Source: Streptomyces sp. 846.5 (GTDB taxonomy: Bacteria; Actinomycetota; Actinomycetes; Streptomycetales; Streptomycetaceae). Taken from it: 64,000 bases of DNA. Below, in pieces: positions 16,200-24,235 of the stretch. Position numbers and translations under genes: made by a program. The stretch covers positions 3,086,001 through 3,150,000 of the forward strand of contig NZ_SOBN01000001.1 of NCBI RefSeq assembly GCF_004365705.1, in the 5' to 3' direction. The notes under the pieces were generated by a model. That model worked only from the letters and a program-made list of their open reading frames with translations. It did not search any database and was not told the origin of the DNA. The stretch's first letter is position 1. Every line of letters starts with the position of its first letter.

Positions 16200-16841
16200 A
16201 TGAGGGGCGAGCCCAGTTGCCCGAGGTGCGGGGGCCGTGTCCGCGCCCCAGGCCTGTTCACCGATACCTGGCAGTGCGACGCGCACGGCACCGTGCATCC
16301 GCTGCAACCCGTCGTGCCCCCCAGCGTTCAGGCCCTCACCGTCGCCGTCGCCCGGGCCGAGGTCCCCATCTGGATGCCCTGGCCGCTGCCGGTCGGCTGG
16401 CTGTTCACCGGTATCGCCCACGCCGGTGACGACCTGTCGGGTGCCCGCGCCACCGCCGTCGCCTGCTCGGGCCCGGGACCGCTCGGCGGCCCGGGTGAGC
16501 TGGTCCTGGTGGCCGAGGAGATCGGCGTCGGCCTGGGCGCCCGCTTCGCCGGGCTGCCCGGCCCCGACCCCGGCGACGCCATCGCCGTCGACAAGCCCCC
16601 GCACGCCAAGGTACTGGCGGCCGGGCGGCCCACCGCGCTCTGGCATGTCGCCGGAACGCCCGACGACCGGGCCGTGTTCGTGGGCGAGGCGCGCGGACTG
16701 TGGCTCTGGGCGGTGGCCTGGCCGGAGGGCAGCGGCCTGCTGCTGTACGACGAGCTGGTGCTGACGGACCTGCGGGACGCGGGCGCCGAGATCGAGCTGC
16801 TGCCGTGCGGTGCGATCTCACCGCGGCTGCTCGGGCCGTAG
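16200..16841 (+). CDS. Conserved actinomycete protein with N-terminal zinc ribbon (DUF6758-like)
   Basis: 213 residues. The N-terminus MRGEPSCPRCGGRVRAPG has one CxxC pair and DTWQCDAHG supplies a further Cys and His, so a zinc ribbon is likely. The rest is a conserved domain with VPIWMPWPLPVGWLFTG, AVACSGPGPLGGPGELVLV and LPCGAISPRLL. I recall this as a widespread streptomycete family, I think DUF6758, with no known function. Start: ATG at 16200, the N-terminus I remember for homologues; a TTG at 16191 lies closer to the GGGAGG site and would add three residues. Monocistronic by spacing. Confidence 0.82.
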   Translation: MRGEPSCPRCGGRVRAPGLFTDTWQCDAHGTVHPLQPVVPPSVQALTVAVARAEVPIWMPWPLPVGWLFTGIAHAGDDLSGARATAVACSGPGPLGGPGELVLVAEEIGVGLGARFAGLPGPDPGDAIAVDKPPHAKVLAAGRPTALWHVAGTPDDRAVFVGEARGLWLWAVAWPEGSGLLLYDELVLTDLRDAGAEIELLPCGAISPRLLGP

Positions 16842-16869
16842 CCGTCCCGGGTCGCACAGAGCGGCGCTC

Positions 16870-16875
16870 TAAGCT
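16870..16875 (+). promoter_or_regulatory. Probable -10 hexamer for the PHP-domain gene
   Basis: TAAGCT, 33 bases before the GTG start at 16909, leaving room for the GAGGAG ribosome binding site. Confidence 0.4.
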
Positions 16876-16908
16876 CGGGGACGTCACCCGGATTGAGGAG
16901 TCCCGCTC

Positions 16909-17757
16909 GTGCGCATCGACCTGCACACCCACAGTTCCGCCTCCGACGGCACCGACACCCCCGCCGAGCTGGTGGGCAACGCGGTGGCGGCCGGCCTGGA
17001 CGTCGTCGCGCTGACCGACCACGACACCGTGTCCGGCTACGCCGAGGCGGTCGCGGCGCGGGCCGGGACGGCGCTGACGCTGGTCACCGGGGCCGAGCTG
17101 TCCTGCCAGGTCGAGGGCATCTCCATGCACATGCTGGCGTACCTCTTCGACCCGGAGGACCCCGAGCTCACCCGTGAGCGCGAGCTGGTGCGCACCGACC
17201 GCTTCCGGCGGGCCGAGGCGATGACCGAGCGCTGCCGGGAGCTGGGCGCGCCGATCAGCTGGGAGCAGGTCCGGCGGATCGCCGGCAACGGCGCGGTCGG
17301 CCGTCCGCATGTTGCGAGTGCGCTGGTGGAGGCCGGGGTGGTGGCCTCGGTGGACGCGGCGTTCACCTCGGACTGGCTGGCCAACGGCGGCCGGGCGGAC
17401 GTCCGCAAGCGGGAGTTCGACCCGTTCGAAGCGGTACGGCTGGTCCGGGCGGCCGGGGGGGTCACCGTGTTCGCCCACCCCGGCGCGGTGAAGCGCGGGC
17501 GCACGGTCTCCGAGCAGGTCATCGCGGATCTGGCGGCGGCCGGGATGGACGGCGTGGAGGTGGACCACCTGGACCACGACGCGGAGACCCGCGAGCGGTT
17601 GCGCGGCCTGGCAGCCGAACTCGGTCTGCTGGTCACCGGGTCCAGCGACTACCACGGTCACCGCAAGGCGGTGCGGCTCGGGGCGGAGACGACTGACCCG
17701 GAGGTCTACGAGGCAATCGTGGACCGAACCACCGGGGCCAAACCGGTTACGTCTTGA
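16909..17757 (+). CDS. PHP-domain phosphoesterase
   Basis: 282 residues. Metal-binding motifs of the PHP fold are all present: DLHTHSSASDG at the N-terminus, LTDHDTVSG, the TGAELSC glutamate, GRPHVA, FAHPG and the final GSSDYHG. This matches the TrpH/YciV-type family (3',5'-nucleoside bisphosphate phosphatase, or 5'-3' exonuclease RNase AM in E. coli). The protein is cytosolic and depends on a trinuclear metal site. GTG start with GAGGAG upstream. The gene ends at palindromic repeat copy 2, shared with the convergent SUFU gene. Confidence 0.9.
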   Translation: MRIDLHTHSSASDGTDTPAELVGNAVAAGLDVVALTDHDTVSGYAEAVAARAGTALTLVTGAELSCQVEGISMHMLAYLFDPEDPELTRERELVRTDRFRRAEAMTERCRELGAPISWEQVRRIAGNGAVGRPHVASALVEAGVVASVDAAFTSDWLANGGRADVRKREFDPFEAVRLVRAAGGVTVFAHPGAVKRGRTVSEQVIADLAAAGMDGVEVDHLDHDAETRERLRGLAAELGLLVTGSSDYHGHRKAVRLGAETTDPEVYEAIVDRTTGAKPVTS

Positions 17758-17766
17758 GTGCGGGCT

Positions 17767-17878
17767 GTGCATGGCTGGCCGCGCAGTTCCCCGCGCCCCT
17801 GGGGGGCTGCAACTTGCCCCGCAGCGGTTCAGTTGCAGCTGCATAGGGGCGCGGGGAACTGCGCGACAAGCCATGCAC
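17767..17878. repeat. Dispersed nested palindromic repeat, copy 2
   Basis: The outer arms, built on GCGCAGTTCCCCGCGCCCCT (17781-17800) and AGGGGCGCGGGGAACTGCGC (17845-17864), extend outward as GTGCATGGCT/AGCCATGCAC with slight imperfection, giving a stem of over 30 bp. Inner CTGCAACT/AGTTGCAG form the nested stem. It lies exactly between convergent genes and probably works as a bidirectional terminator. Confidence 0.85.
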
Positions 17879-17888
17879 ACGCCGCACC

Positions 17889-18473
17889 TCAGTCGAGAGG
17901 CACACCCCGCCGCAGCGGATCGCGGAGGTCCGTGCCGTGGCGTAGCCACCGTTCCTGGAGGTCGGCTGCGCCGTGGACGCGTTTGTGGGCGGCCTCGTTG
18001 CGGGTCATCGGGAGCAGGGGCAGAAAGCGGACCGGGTCGGCCGGGTCGGCGAGATCCAGGTCCTCGACCAGCCCGCCGGGTTCGGCGACCAGGAACGAGG
18101 TGAACGGCGCCCCCTCCCACAGCGGCGCGCCCAGGTCCAGCGAGGCGCCCGGGGCCACCACCAGGCCCTCGACCTGCGGCGAAGCCGCCAGCGTGGCGAG
18201 CGGCCGCAGCACCTCGTCCCGCCCGCCGCGTACCGTGAACACCAGCTCGGCGCGGGGGCCGGCGACCGGGTCGGCGACCATGTCGGCAGGGTCGGCCATC
18301 GGCGCCGCCGACATGCCCAGGGTGGCGTAGCGGACCAGGCCGTCCGCGTCGTGGAACCGCAGCACCTCGATCCGGTCGGCCCCCAGGAAGGTGACCGCGG
18401 CGCGGGCGTCAGGCTCGCCGAAGGTGCTGGTCAGCCGTGCTTCGACGGCGGTGAGGACTGCGTCGTGGGACAT
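17889..18473 (-). CDS. Suppressor-of-fused (SUFU) domain protein
   Basis: 194 residues. Motifs of bacterial SUFU-domain proteins: AELVFTVRGG, the small-residue-rich LWEGAPFTSFLVAEPGG, and VRFLPLLPMTRNEAAHKRVHGAADL. These are small cytosolic proteins, in some bacteria linked to immunity or effector loci; here there is no toxin partner. ATG at 18473 lies 12 bases downstream of the EamA stop on the same strand, yet a TAGGGT -10 sits 8 bases before the ATG, so it may be transcribed both from the EamA promoter and leaderless from its own. Function unknown. Confidence 0.82.
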   Translation of the reverse strand: MSHDAVLTAVEARLTSTFGEPDARAAVTFLGADRIEVLRFHDADGLVRYATLGMSAAPMADPADMVADPVAGPRAELVFTVRGGRDEVLRPLATLAASPQVEGLVVAPGASLDLGAPLWEGAPFTSFLVAEPGGLVEDLDLADPADPVRFLPLLPMTRNEAAHKRVHGAADLQERWLRHGTDLRDPLRRGVPLD

Positions 18474-18481
18474 GGTCGACC

Positions 18482-18487
18482 ACCCTA
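18482..18487 (-). promoter_or_regulatory. -10 hexamer, internal leaderless promoter of the SUFU gene
   Basis: TAGGGT on the minus strand, overlapping the end of the EamA gene and 8 bases before the SUFU ATG. Confidence 0.4.
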
Positions 18488-19435
18488 CGTCCTGCGCTGT
18501 CCGCGGATCACGACCAGCAGGCCGATCAGCACCAGGCCCACCGCCGGGTAGACCGCCACCGGCGGCATCTGACCCAGCCAGACCGCGCCGATCAGGGCGG
18601 CGCCCGGGGTCTCCAGCAGGATCGCGGTGGACACCAGGGAGGGTCCGAGGGTGCGGACCACACGGTTGCTGAGGGAGTGTCCGAGGAACTGGGCGGCGCC
18701 GGTGAGCAGCACGATCTTCAGCCAGGTCGAGCCGCTGTAGCCGGTCAGCGCCTGGCCCGAGGCCAGGCAGGCGACCAGCAGCAGGAAGGCCGTGGTGGCG
18801 TAGCAGACATAGGTGTAGGCGATGGTGCTGGCCGTCCTGCGGACCTCGCTGCCGAGCAGGAAGTAGGCGGAGGCCGCCATCCCCGCGCCCAGCGCCAGCG
18901 CGTCGCCGGCCAGGGCCCGGGGGTCGGTGCTGAAGTCCACGCCGGTGAGGACCAGCACCCCGGCGAAGGCCGTGGCCGAGCCGATCCACACCGTCCCCGG
19001 GATGTGATGGCCGCGCAGTCGCAGGTAGAGGGTGGTCCACAGCGGGGTGACCGTGCACAGCGCGGTCGAGGAGGCGATCGAGGTCATCCGCAGGCTGGGC
19101 AGCCACATGGCGAAGTGCAGCGCCAGGAACGCGCCGGCGGCCAGGCAGAGCAGCACCGTCCGCCGGCTCATCGCGCGCAGTTCGGCGCGGTGCCGCAGCA
19201 GTGCTATCGGCGAGAGGACGCCGGTGGCGATGCAGTTGCGCCAGAAGGCGATGGCGACAGCGGGGGCCGCCGTCGCGGTGATCAGCGGCGCCGAGAAGGC
19301 GACCCCGCTGACGGCGAGCGCCAGCAGCAGGAAGTCGATCCTGGGCACGGTGGAGAGGTCCGGGTGCGCGGACGACGGCGGCGGTGGCGCGTCGGTGGTG
19401 ACTGCGCTGGTCGTCTGCACGGCGCTCCTTGGCAT
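18485..19435 (-). CDS. EamA/DMT family transporter
   Basis: 316 residues with about ten hydrophobic helices, from FLLLALAVSGVAFSAPLITA to VGLVLIGLLVVIRG, in two EamA repeats. Conserved features include AFWRNCIA near helix 2 and SSTALCTVTPLWTTLYLRL at the repeat end. The family exports amino acids, metabolites or drugs by secondary transport; the substrate is not predictable. The N-terminal 30 residues are a Pro/Ser/Thr cytosolic extension. Divergent from the conserved gene at 19531, with the promoters in the 95-base gap. Confidence 0.88.
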   Translation of the reverse strand: MPRSAVQTTSAVTTDAPPPPSSAHPDLSTVPRIDFLLLALAVSGVAFSAPLITATAAPAVAIAFWRNCIATGVLSPIALLRHRAELRAMSRRTVLLCLAAGAFLALHFAMWLPSLRMTSIASSTALCTVTPLWTTLYLRLRGHHIPGTVWIGSATAFAGVLVLTGVDFSTDPRALAGDALALGAGMAASAYFLLGSEVRRTASTIAYTYVCYATTAFLLLVACLASGQALTGYSGSTWLKIVLLTGAAQFLGHSLSNRVVRTLGPSLVSTAILLETPGAALIGAVWLGQMPPVAVYPAVGLVLIGLLVVIRGQRRT

Positions 19436-19518
19436 CTGGCCCCTGTCCCAGTAAGGGGCATGACGATGGTATGGGACTGACGCTCCCCGGGCGAAGGGGT
19501 ATCAGGGCATGGACGCCC

Positions 19519-19524
19519 TAAGCT
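19519..19524 (+). promoter_or_regulatory. -10 hexamer, leaderless promoter
   Basis: TAAGCT, 6 bases before the ATG at 19531. Confidence 0.5.
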
Positions 19525-19530
19525 CAGCGC

Positions 19531-20070
19531 ATGACTGAGGTGCGGGTGGAGCTGCTGGACCGGGCTCTGGTGGAGGAGTCGGCCAAGAAGTCCGGGCTGC
19601 TCTGGGTGCGGCTCCCCGACGGGACGGACCGGGCGCTGTGGCAGGTGTGGCACGACGGGGCGGTGACGGTCGTCGGCGAGGGCGCGGAGCAGCCGCTGCA
19701 CGGGCTCGCGGACGGGCAGTCCACGGTGCTGACCGCGCGCAGCAAGGACAAGGGCGGCCGACTGGTGGCCTGGCCGGTCCGGGTGGAGGAGCTGCAGCCG
19801 CACAGCGAGGCCTGGACCGCCGCCACTGAGGAGCTGAAGGCGAAACGGCTGAACTCCCCGGACCACGCCACCGTCACCGACCGCTGGGCGGCCGAGTCAC
19901 GGGTGCTTCGGCTGGTCCCGGTCGGCGCGAGCGTGGCGGGCCCCGGCGCGATGCCCGACGGGTCGCACGCCGCCGTGCCGGTGCCGACCCCGGCGACCAC
20001 CCGCGAGCCCATCCCGGCCGCGCTGCCGAAACTGCTCTTCGGGCGCCGTCGGCGGAGGGGCGGAACCTGA
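19531..20070 (+). CDS. Conserved hypothetical protein
   Basis: 179 residues. The body reads as a small beta-rich domain: GLLWVRLPDGTDRALWQVWH, AVTVVGEGAEQPL, GRLVAWPVRVEEL, then TDRWAAESRVLRLVPVG. The last 50 residues are a Pro/Ala linker ending in a basic RRRRRG cluster. The layout with RALWQVWHDGAV and a later RLVAWPV strand recalls split-barrel FMN/F420-binding proteins, but I see no clear cofactor motif. ATG at 19531 follows the -10 by 6 bases, so leaderless. Function unknown; likely soluble. Confidence 0.78.
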   Translation: MTEVRVELLDRALVEESAKKSGLLWVRLPDGTDRALWQVWHDGAVTVVGEGAEQPLHGLADGQSTVLTARSKDKGGRLVAWPVRVEELQPHSEAWTAATEELKAKRLNSPDHATVTDRWAAESRVLRLVPVGASVAGPGAMPDGSHAAVPVPTPATTREPIPAALPKLLFGRRRRRGGT

Positions 20071-20220
20071 TCGGTCATGATTGCGGTATGACTGTCCTGT
20101 CAGAGGATTGAGCAGGGCGGCAGCACCTGTTCGCCGCCGGTAACCTGTGGCATGTCCGGACCGTGCCGTCTCCAGGCACCGCACGACCTGGGCTGCAACA
20201 GCGACAGGCAGGAAAGGCAG

Positions 20221-21537
20221 ATGACCGGAGCCTCCTCCCGCGTGTTCATCTCGCACCTCGCCGGCATGGCGGTCTTCGACCCGTCGGGCGACCAGGTGGG
20301 ACGGATCCGCGATCTTGTGGTGAGCCTGCGGCTGGGCGGTCGGCCCCCGCGCGTGCTCGGCTTCGCCGTCGAGGTGGTCAGCAAACGCCGGGTCTTCCTG
20401 CCGATGAACCGGGTCACCAGCCTGGAGTCGGGCCAGGTCATCACCACCGGCGTGATAAACATGCGCCGCTTCGAACAGCGCCCCACCGAGACTCTGGTGC
20501 TGGCCGAACTGCTGGACCGCCGGGTCGCCCTGCGCACCAGCGGCCCCAACGGCGAGGCCGGGGAGACCGTCACGGTTCTGGACGTGGCCATGGTGCAGAC
20601 CCGCAACCGCGAGTGGGAGATCGACAAGGTCTTCGTGGAGAAGGGCAAGGGCGGCAGGCTCAGGCGCAAGGGCGAGACGCTGACCGTGGACTGGTCGGCC
20701 GTCACCGGCTTCGCGCTGCGCGAGGAGGACCAGGGCGCGGCCAACCTGCTGGCGACCTTCGAGCAGCTGCGCCCCGCCGACCTCGCCAACGTGCTGCACC
20801 ACCTCTCCGCCAAGCGCCGCTCCGAGGTGGCCGCCGCCCTGGACGACGAGCGGCTCGCCGATGTCATGGAGGAGCTGCCGGAGGACGACCAGGTGGCGAT
20901 CCTCGCCGGACTGCACCAGGAGCGCGCCGCCGACGTGCTGGAGGCGATGGACCCGGACGACGCCGCCGACCTCCTCTCGGAGCTTCCGGAGGAGGACGCC
21001 GAGCGGCTGCTGCAGCTGATGGAGCCGGAGGAGGCCGCGCCGGTCCGACGGCTGCTCACCTACGCCGAGCGCACCGCGGGCGGTCTGATGACCACCGAGC
21101 CGATCGTGCTGGAGCCGGACGCCACCGTCGCCGAGGCACTGGCCCGGATCCGGGTCTCCGACCTCAAGCCGGCCCAGGCCGCGCAGGTGTACGTGTGCCG
21201 GCCCCCGACCGAGACGCCGACCGGGATCTACCTGGGCCTGGTGCACTTCCAGAAGCTGCTCAGGGAGCCCCCGTACACGCTGCTGGGCGCCATCCTCGAC
21301 GGCGACCTGGACGCGCTCTCCCCCGACTCCGCCCTGGTCCGGATCACCCACTACCTGGCGACCTACAACATGGTCGCGGCCCCGGTGGTGGACGAGCACG
21401 ACCACCTGCTGGGCGCGGTGACCGTGGACGACGTGCTGGACCATATGCTGCCCGACGACTGGCGCGAGTCGGCGCTGCACGACGACGAGTCCAAGCACGA
21501 CCACGTTCAGGAGGAGGTGGCCACCGATGGCCGGTGA
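20221..21537 (+). CDS. Soluble MgtE-N / CBS-domain protein with N-terminal PRC-like barrel
   Basis: 438 residues. Residues 1-75 (HLAGMAVFDPSGDQVGRIRD, PRVLGFAVEV) resemble a PRC barrel. About 175-280 is the superhelical MgtE N domain, with repeated LADVMEELPEDDQVAIL and AADLLSELPEEDAERLL units. About 285-425 is a CBS pair beginning RTAGGLMTTEPIVL. The five-helix Mg2+ channel of true MgtE is absent: no hydrophobic segment follows the CBS pair. It is therefore a cytosolic sensor-like relative, not a transporter. GGAAAGG precedes the ATG. It overlaps the DUF1003 membrane-protein gene by 11 bases, suggesting the two proteins act together. Confidence 0.88.
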   Translation: MTGASSRVFISHLAGMAVFDPSGDQVGRIRDLVVSLRLGGRPPRVLGFAVEVVSKRRVFLPMNRVTSLESGQVITTGVINMRRFEQRPTETLVLAELLDRRVALRTSGPNGEAGETVTVLDVAMVQTRNREWEIDKVFVEKGKGGRLRRKGETLTVDWSAVTGFALREEDQGAANLLATFEQLRPADLANVLHHLSAKRRSEVAAALDDERLADVMEELPEDDQVAILAGLHQERAADVLEAMDPDDAADLLSELPEEDAERLLQLMEPEEAAPVRRLLTYAERTAGGLMTTEPIVLEPDATVAEALARIRVSDLKPAQAAQVYVCRPPTETPTGIYLGLVHFQKLLREPPYTLLGAILDGDLDALSPDSALVRITHYLATYNMVAAPVVDEHDHLLGAVTVDDVLDHMLPDDWRESALHDDESKHDHVQEEVATDGR

Positions 21538-22150
21538 CCGCCGTGACCTGAGGAACCTGCGCGAGCGCCGGGACCTGCGGCTGCGCGAGGCCGCCGGACA
21601 GCGACCGCGGGAGGCGGACGGCCGGCGCACCCAGGAGCGCAGCAGCGAGGAGCGCCGCCGCAACCGGCTGGACCAGCCGCAGCGCCGCCGTACGTTCGTC
21701 ACCCTGCCCAACCCGGACTCGGACGCCTTCGGACGGCTCTCCGAGCGGATCGCCCGCTTCCTGGGGACCGGGCGCTTCCTGGTCTGGATGACGTTCCTCA
21801 TCCTGCTCTGGGTGACCTGGAACATCGCCGCGCCGTCCTCCTGGCGCTTCGACCAGTACCCCTTCATCTTCCTGACCCTGGTGCTCTCGCTGCAGGCCTC
21901 CTACGCCGCCCCGCTGATCCTGCTGGCGCAGAACCGGCAGGACGACCGGGACAAGGTCAACATGGAGCAGGACCGGGCCAGGACCGAGCGCACCGTGGCC
22001 GACACCGAGTACCTGACCCGGGAGGTGGCCGCGCTGCGCCACGGCCTCGGCGAGGTGGCGACCCGCGACTTCCTCCGCTCCGAACTGCAGTCGCTGCTCA
22101 AGGAACTGGAGAACCGGACGCCGGGCGAGGCCGAGGAGGCGGCCGGCTGA
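21527..22150 (+). CDS. DUF1003 family membrane protein
   Basis: 207 residues. A very basic, Arg-rich N-terminus of about 55 residues is followed by two helices (FLVWMTFLILLWVTWNIAA and FIFLTLVLSLQASYAAPLIL), then the DUF1003 signature AQNRQDDRDKVNMEQDR and a coiled-coil-like tail ending in ELENRTPGEAEE. It is an inner-membrane protein of unknown function. GGAGG inside the upstream gene precedes the ATG, and the 11-base overlap indicates coupled translation with the MgtE/CBS protein. Confidence 0.9.
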   Translation: MAGDRRDLRNLRERRDLRLREAAGQRPREADGRRTQERSSEERRRNRLDQPQRRRTFVTLPNPDSDAFGRLSERIARFLGTGRFLVWMTFLILLWVTWNIAAPSSWRFDQYPFIFLTLVLSLQASYAAPLILLAQNRQDDRDKVNMEQDRARTERTVADTEYLTREVAALRHGLGEVATRDFLRSELQSLLKELENRTPGEAEEAAG

Positions 22151-22172
22151 CGTCTTCCACCGACGTCGCTGT

Positions 22173-22198
22173 GACCGGCCGCACGCGCCGGGCCGGTC
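22173..22198 (+). terminator. Hairpin after the DUF1003 gene
   Basis: GACCGGCC (22173-22180) and GGCCGGTC (22191-22198) with a 10-base loop, 22 bases after the stop. Confidence 0.45.
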
Positions 22199-22219
22199 GG
22201 GGCCGTGTCGGCTGCGTCG

Positions 22220-22225
22220 TACCAT
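22220..22225 (+). promoter_or_regulatory. -10 hexamer, leaderless promoter of mrp
   Basis: TACCAT, 6 bases before the ATG at 22232. Confidence 0.45.
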
Positions 22226-22231
22226 CAGTGC

Positions 22232-23386
22232 ATGGCTTCCCACACGCAGACGACCGCTCTTGAGGAGTCCGTGCGCACGGCCCTCGGGACGGTGCAGGAC
22301 CCGGAGATCCACCGGCCCATCACCGAACTGGGCATGGTCAAATCGGTGGAGATCGACGCGGACGGCGCCGCCAGGGTGGCCGTCTATCTCACCGTCTCCG
22401 GCTGCCCGATGCGGGAGACCATCACCAGCCGGGTGACCGAGGCCGTGGGCGCCGTCCCCGGGATCAGCTCGGTCGCCGTCGAGCTGGACGTGATGAGCAC
22501 CGAGCAGCGGCAGGAGCTGGCCTCGATGCTGCGCGGCGGCCAGGCCGAGAAGGAGATCCCCTTCGCCAAGCCGGGCTCGCTGACCCGGGTGTACGCGGTC
22601 GCGTCCGGCAAGGGCGGGGTCGGCAAGTCCTCGGTGACCGTCAACCTGGCCGCGGCGCTGGCCGCCGACGGGCTGAAGGTCGCGGTCGTGGACGCCGACA
22701 TCTACGGCCACAGCATCCCCAGGATGCTGGGCGTGGGCGGCCGTCCGACCCAGGTCGAGAACATGATCATGCCGCCGTCGGCGCACGGGGTGAAGGTCAT
22801 CTCGATCGGCATGTTCACGCCGGGCAACGCCCCGGTGGTGTGGCGCGGGCCGATGCTGCACCGGGCCCTGCAGCAGTTCCTCGGCGACGTCTACTGGGGC
22901 GACCTGGACGTCCTGCTGCTGGACCTGCCGCCCGGAACCGGCGACATCGCCATCTCGGTGGCACAGCTGGTCCCCAACGCGGAGATCCTGATCGTCACCA
23001 CCCCGCAGCAGGCGGCGGCGGAGGTCGCCGAACGCGCCGGGACGATCGCGCTGCAGACGCACCAGACCATCGTCGGCGTCATCGAGAACATGTCCGGGAT
23101 GCCGTGCCCGCACTGCGGCGAGATGGTCGACGTCTTCGGCACCGGCGGGGGCCAGACCGTCTCCGACGCCCTCACCAAGGCCACCGGCACCAAGGTGCCG
23201 GTCCTCGGCAGCATCCCCATCGACGTGCGGCTCCGCCAGGGCGGGGACGAGGGCAAGCCGGTCGTCCTCACCGACCCGGACTCCCCCGCGGGGGTCGCGC
23301 TGCGCGCGATCGCCTCAAAGCTGGGGAACCGCCAGCGAGGGCTTTCTGGCCTGTCGCTGGGGATCACCCCTCGGAACAAGTTCTGA
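22232..23386 (+). CDS. mrp: Mrp/NBP35 family iron-sulfur carrier P-loop ATPase
   Basis: 384 residues. The N-terminal MIP18/DUF59 domain (about 8-85) contains VQDPEIHRPITELGMV and VSGCPMRETI. The ATPase domain has the deviant Walker A SGKGGVGKSS (about 124-133), DADIYGHSIPRMLG, LLLDLPPGTGDIAI and the CxxC in MPCPHCGEM (about 291-294) that binds a bridging Fe-S cluster in ApbC/Nbp35 dimers. Role: scaffold or carrier for Fe-S delivery to apoproteins in the cytosol. ATG at 22232 fits the leaderless -10. The gene ends at palindromic repeat copy 3. Confidence 0.93.
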   Translation: MASHTQTTALEESVRTALGTVQDPEIHRPITELGMVKSVEIDADGAARVAVYLTVSGCPMRETITSRVTEAVGAVPGISSVAVELDVMSTEQRQELASMLRGGQAEKEIPFAKPGSLTRVYAVASGKGGVGKSSVTVNLAAALAADGLKVAVVDADIYGHSIPRMLGVGGRPTQVENMIMPPSAHGVKVISIGMFTPGNAPVVWRGPMLHRALQQFLGDVYWGDLDVLLLDLPPGTGDIAISVAQLVPNAEILIVTTPQQAAAEVAERAGTIALQTHQTIVGVIENMSGMPCPHCGEMVDVFGTGGGQTVSDALTKATGTKVPVLGSIPIDVRLRQGGDEGKPVVLTDPDSPAGVALRAIASKLGNRQRGLSGLSLGITPRNKF

Positions 23387-23420
23387 CGCGCTGAGCGGTG
23401 GCACCTCGCTGCATGGTCAC

Positions 23421-23504
23421 TGTTCGCGCAGTTCCCCGCGCCCCTGACATGTGCAACTGGCTCAGTTGCAGATGCTTTTAGGGGCGCGGGGAACTGCGCG
23501 AACA
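23421..23504. repeat. Dispersed nested palindromic repeat, copy 3
   Basis: 25-base arms (23421-23445 and 23480-23504) pair perfectly through TGTTCGCGCAGTTCCCCGCG and its complement. Inner TGCAACTG/CAGTTGCA form the nested stem. Lies between convergent mrp and the conserved hypothetical gene. Confidence 0.88.
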
Positions 23505-23533
23505 GCAACCACCGCCAAGGTGCACCCGCTCAC

Positions 23534-24160
23534 TCAGCCCGCGTACCCACCCAGGTCGGTAACCGTGCTGAACCCCAACGCATAAGCACTGACCCCCCGC
23601 CCGTACGCCCCCAGGTGCACCCCCGGCGCGTCCCCCGCAAGAACCCACCCGTATTCGGATTCGCGGTAGCGAAACGGCTGCGGGGTGCCGTTGACCGGCA
23701 GGGTGAGGGAGGACCAGCCCGCGCCGTCCAGGTCGTCCGCGAGGTCCCAGGCGAGCGCGGACTGCTGGTCCAGCCAGTTCTGCCGCATCTCCCGGGCCAT
23801 CGGCCCCAACTCCGTCGCAGCCAGCAGGCCGGACCCGGCGAGCCACGCGGCGGAGGACACCGAGGTGGCCTCCAGTATCCCGGTGCCGTCGCCCAGACGG
23901 CGTCCGGGGCGCCGGGCCACCGTCACCACCACCGCATACCGGCGGGACTCCGCGGCGGGGTCCTGCTTGCCGTAGGCACGCGTCGGTTCGTCACCGTGGC
24001 CGATGGAGCCGTAGTCGACGGCGCCGTCCGGCGAGGTGCCGACCGGGGCCAGCCAGCGGTGCCCGGTCCAGGCCTCGTCCAGGCTGTACCAGGGGAAGTC
24101 CGCGCGCAGATAGCCGTCGACGACGGCGTCGGCCGTCCCCGTGTGGCTGGTGGTGTCCAT
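23534..24160 (-). CDS. Conserved actinomycete hypothetical protein
   Basis: 208 residues: VVDGYLRADFPWYSLDEAWTG, RYAVVVTVARRPGRRLGDG, MAREMRQNWLDQQSALAWDL, then a C-terminal region around PFRYRESEYGWVLAGDAPGV. No catalytic motif, signal peptide or membrane helix. The C-terminal strand pattern looks like a small beta domain. ATG at 24160 is preferred over the upstream in-frame ATG at 24205, which would add 15 residues rich in Cys, Arg and Lys. Sits after tatB on the same strand with a 75-base gap and could be read through from it. Function unknown. Confidence 0.78.
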   Translation of the reverse strand: MDTTSHTGTADAVVDGYLRADFPWYSLDEAWTGHRWLAPVGTSPDGAVDYGSIGHGDEPTRAYGKQDPAAESRRYAVVVTVARRPGRRLGDGTGILEATSVSSAAWLAGSGLLAATELGPMAREMRQNWLDQQSALAWDLADDLDGAGWSSLTLPVNGTPQPFRYRESEYGWVLAGDAPGVHLGAYGRGVSAYALGFSTVTDLGGYAG

Positions 24161-24235
24161 CTCGGCCCTCTGCTTCCGCTCGGCTGTGCTGTCGCAGCAG
24201 AACAATAGCGGGGGCGGGATCGGGTTGAAGCTTCG

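Noticed and set aside
17767-17878. Palindromic repeats as insertion sequences or attachment sites
   Set aside because: No transposase or integrase and no visible target duplication; they are short hairpins only.
17889-19435. SUFU plus EamA as a toxin-immunity or defence system
   Set aside because: No toxin, nuclease or effector domain nearby; the transporter is an ordinary DMT protein.
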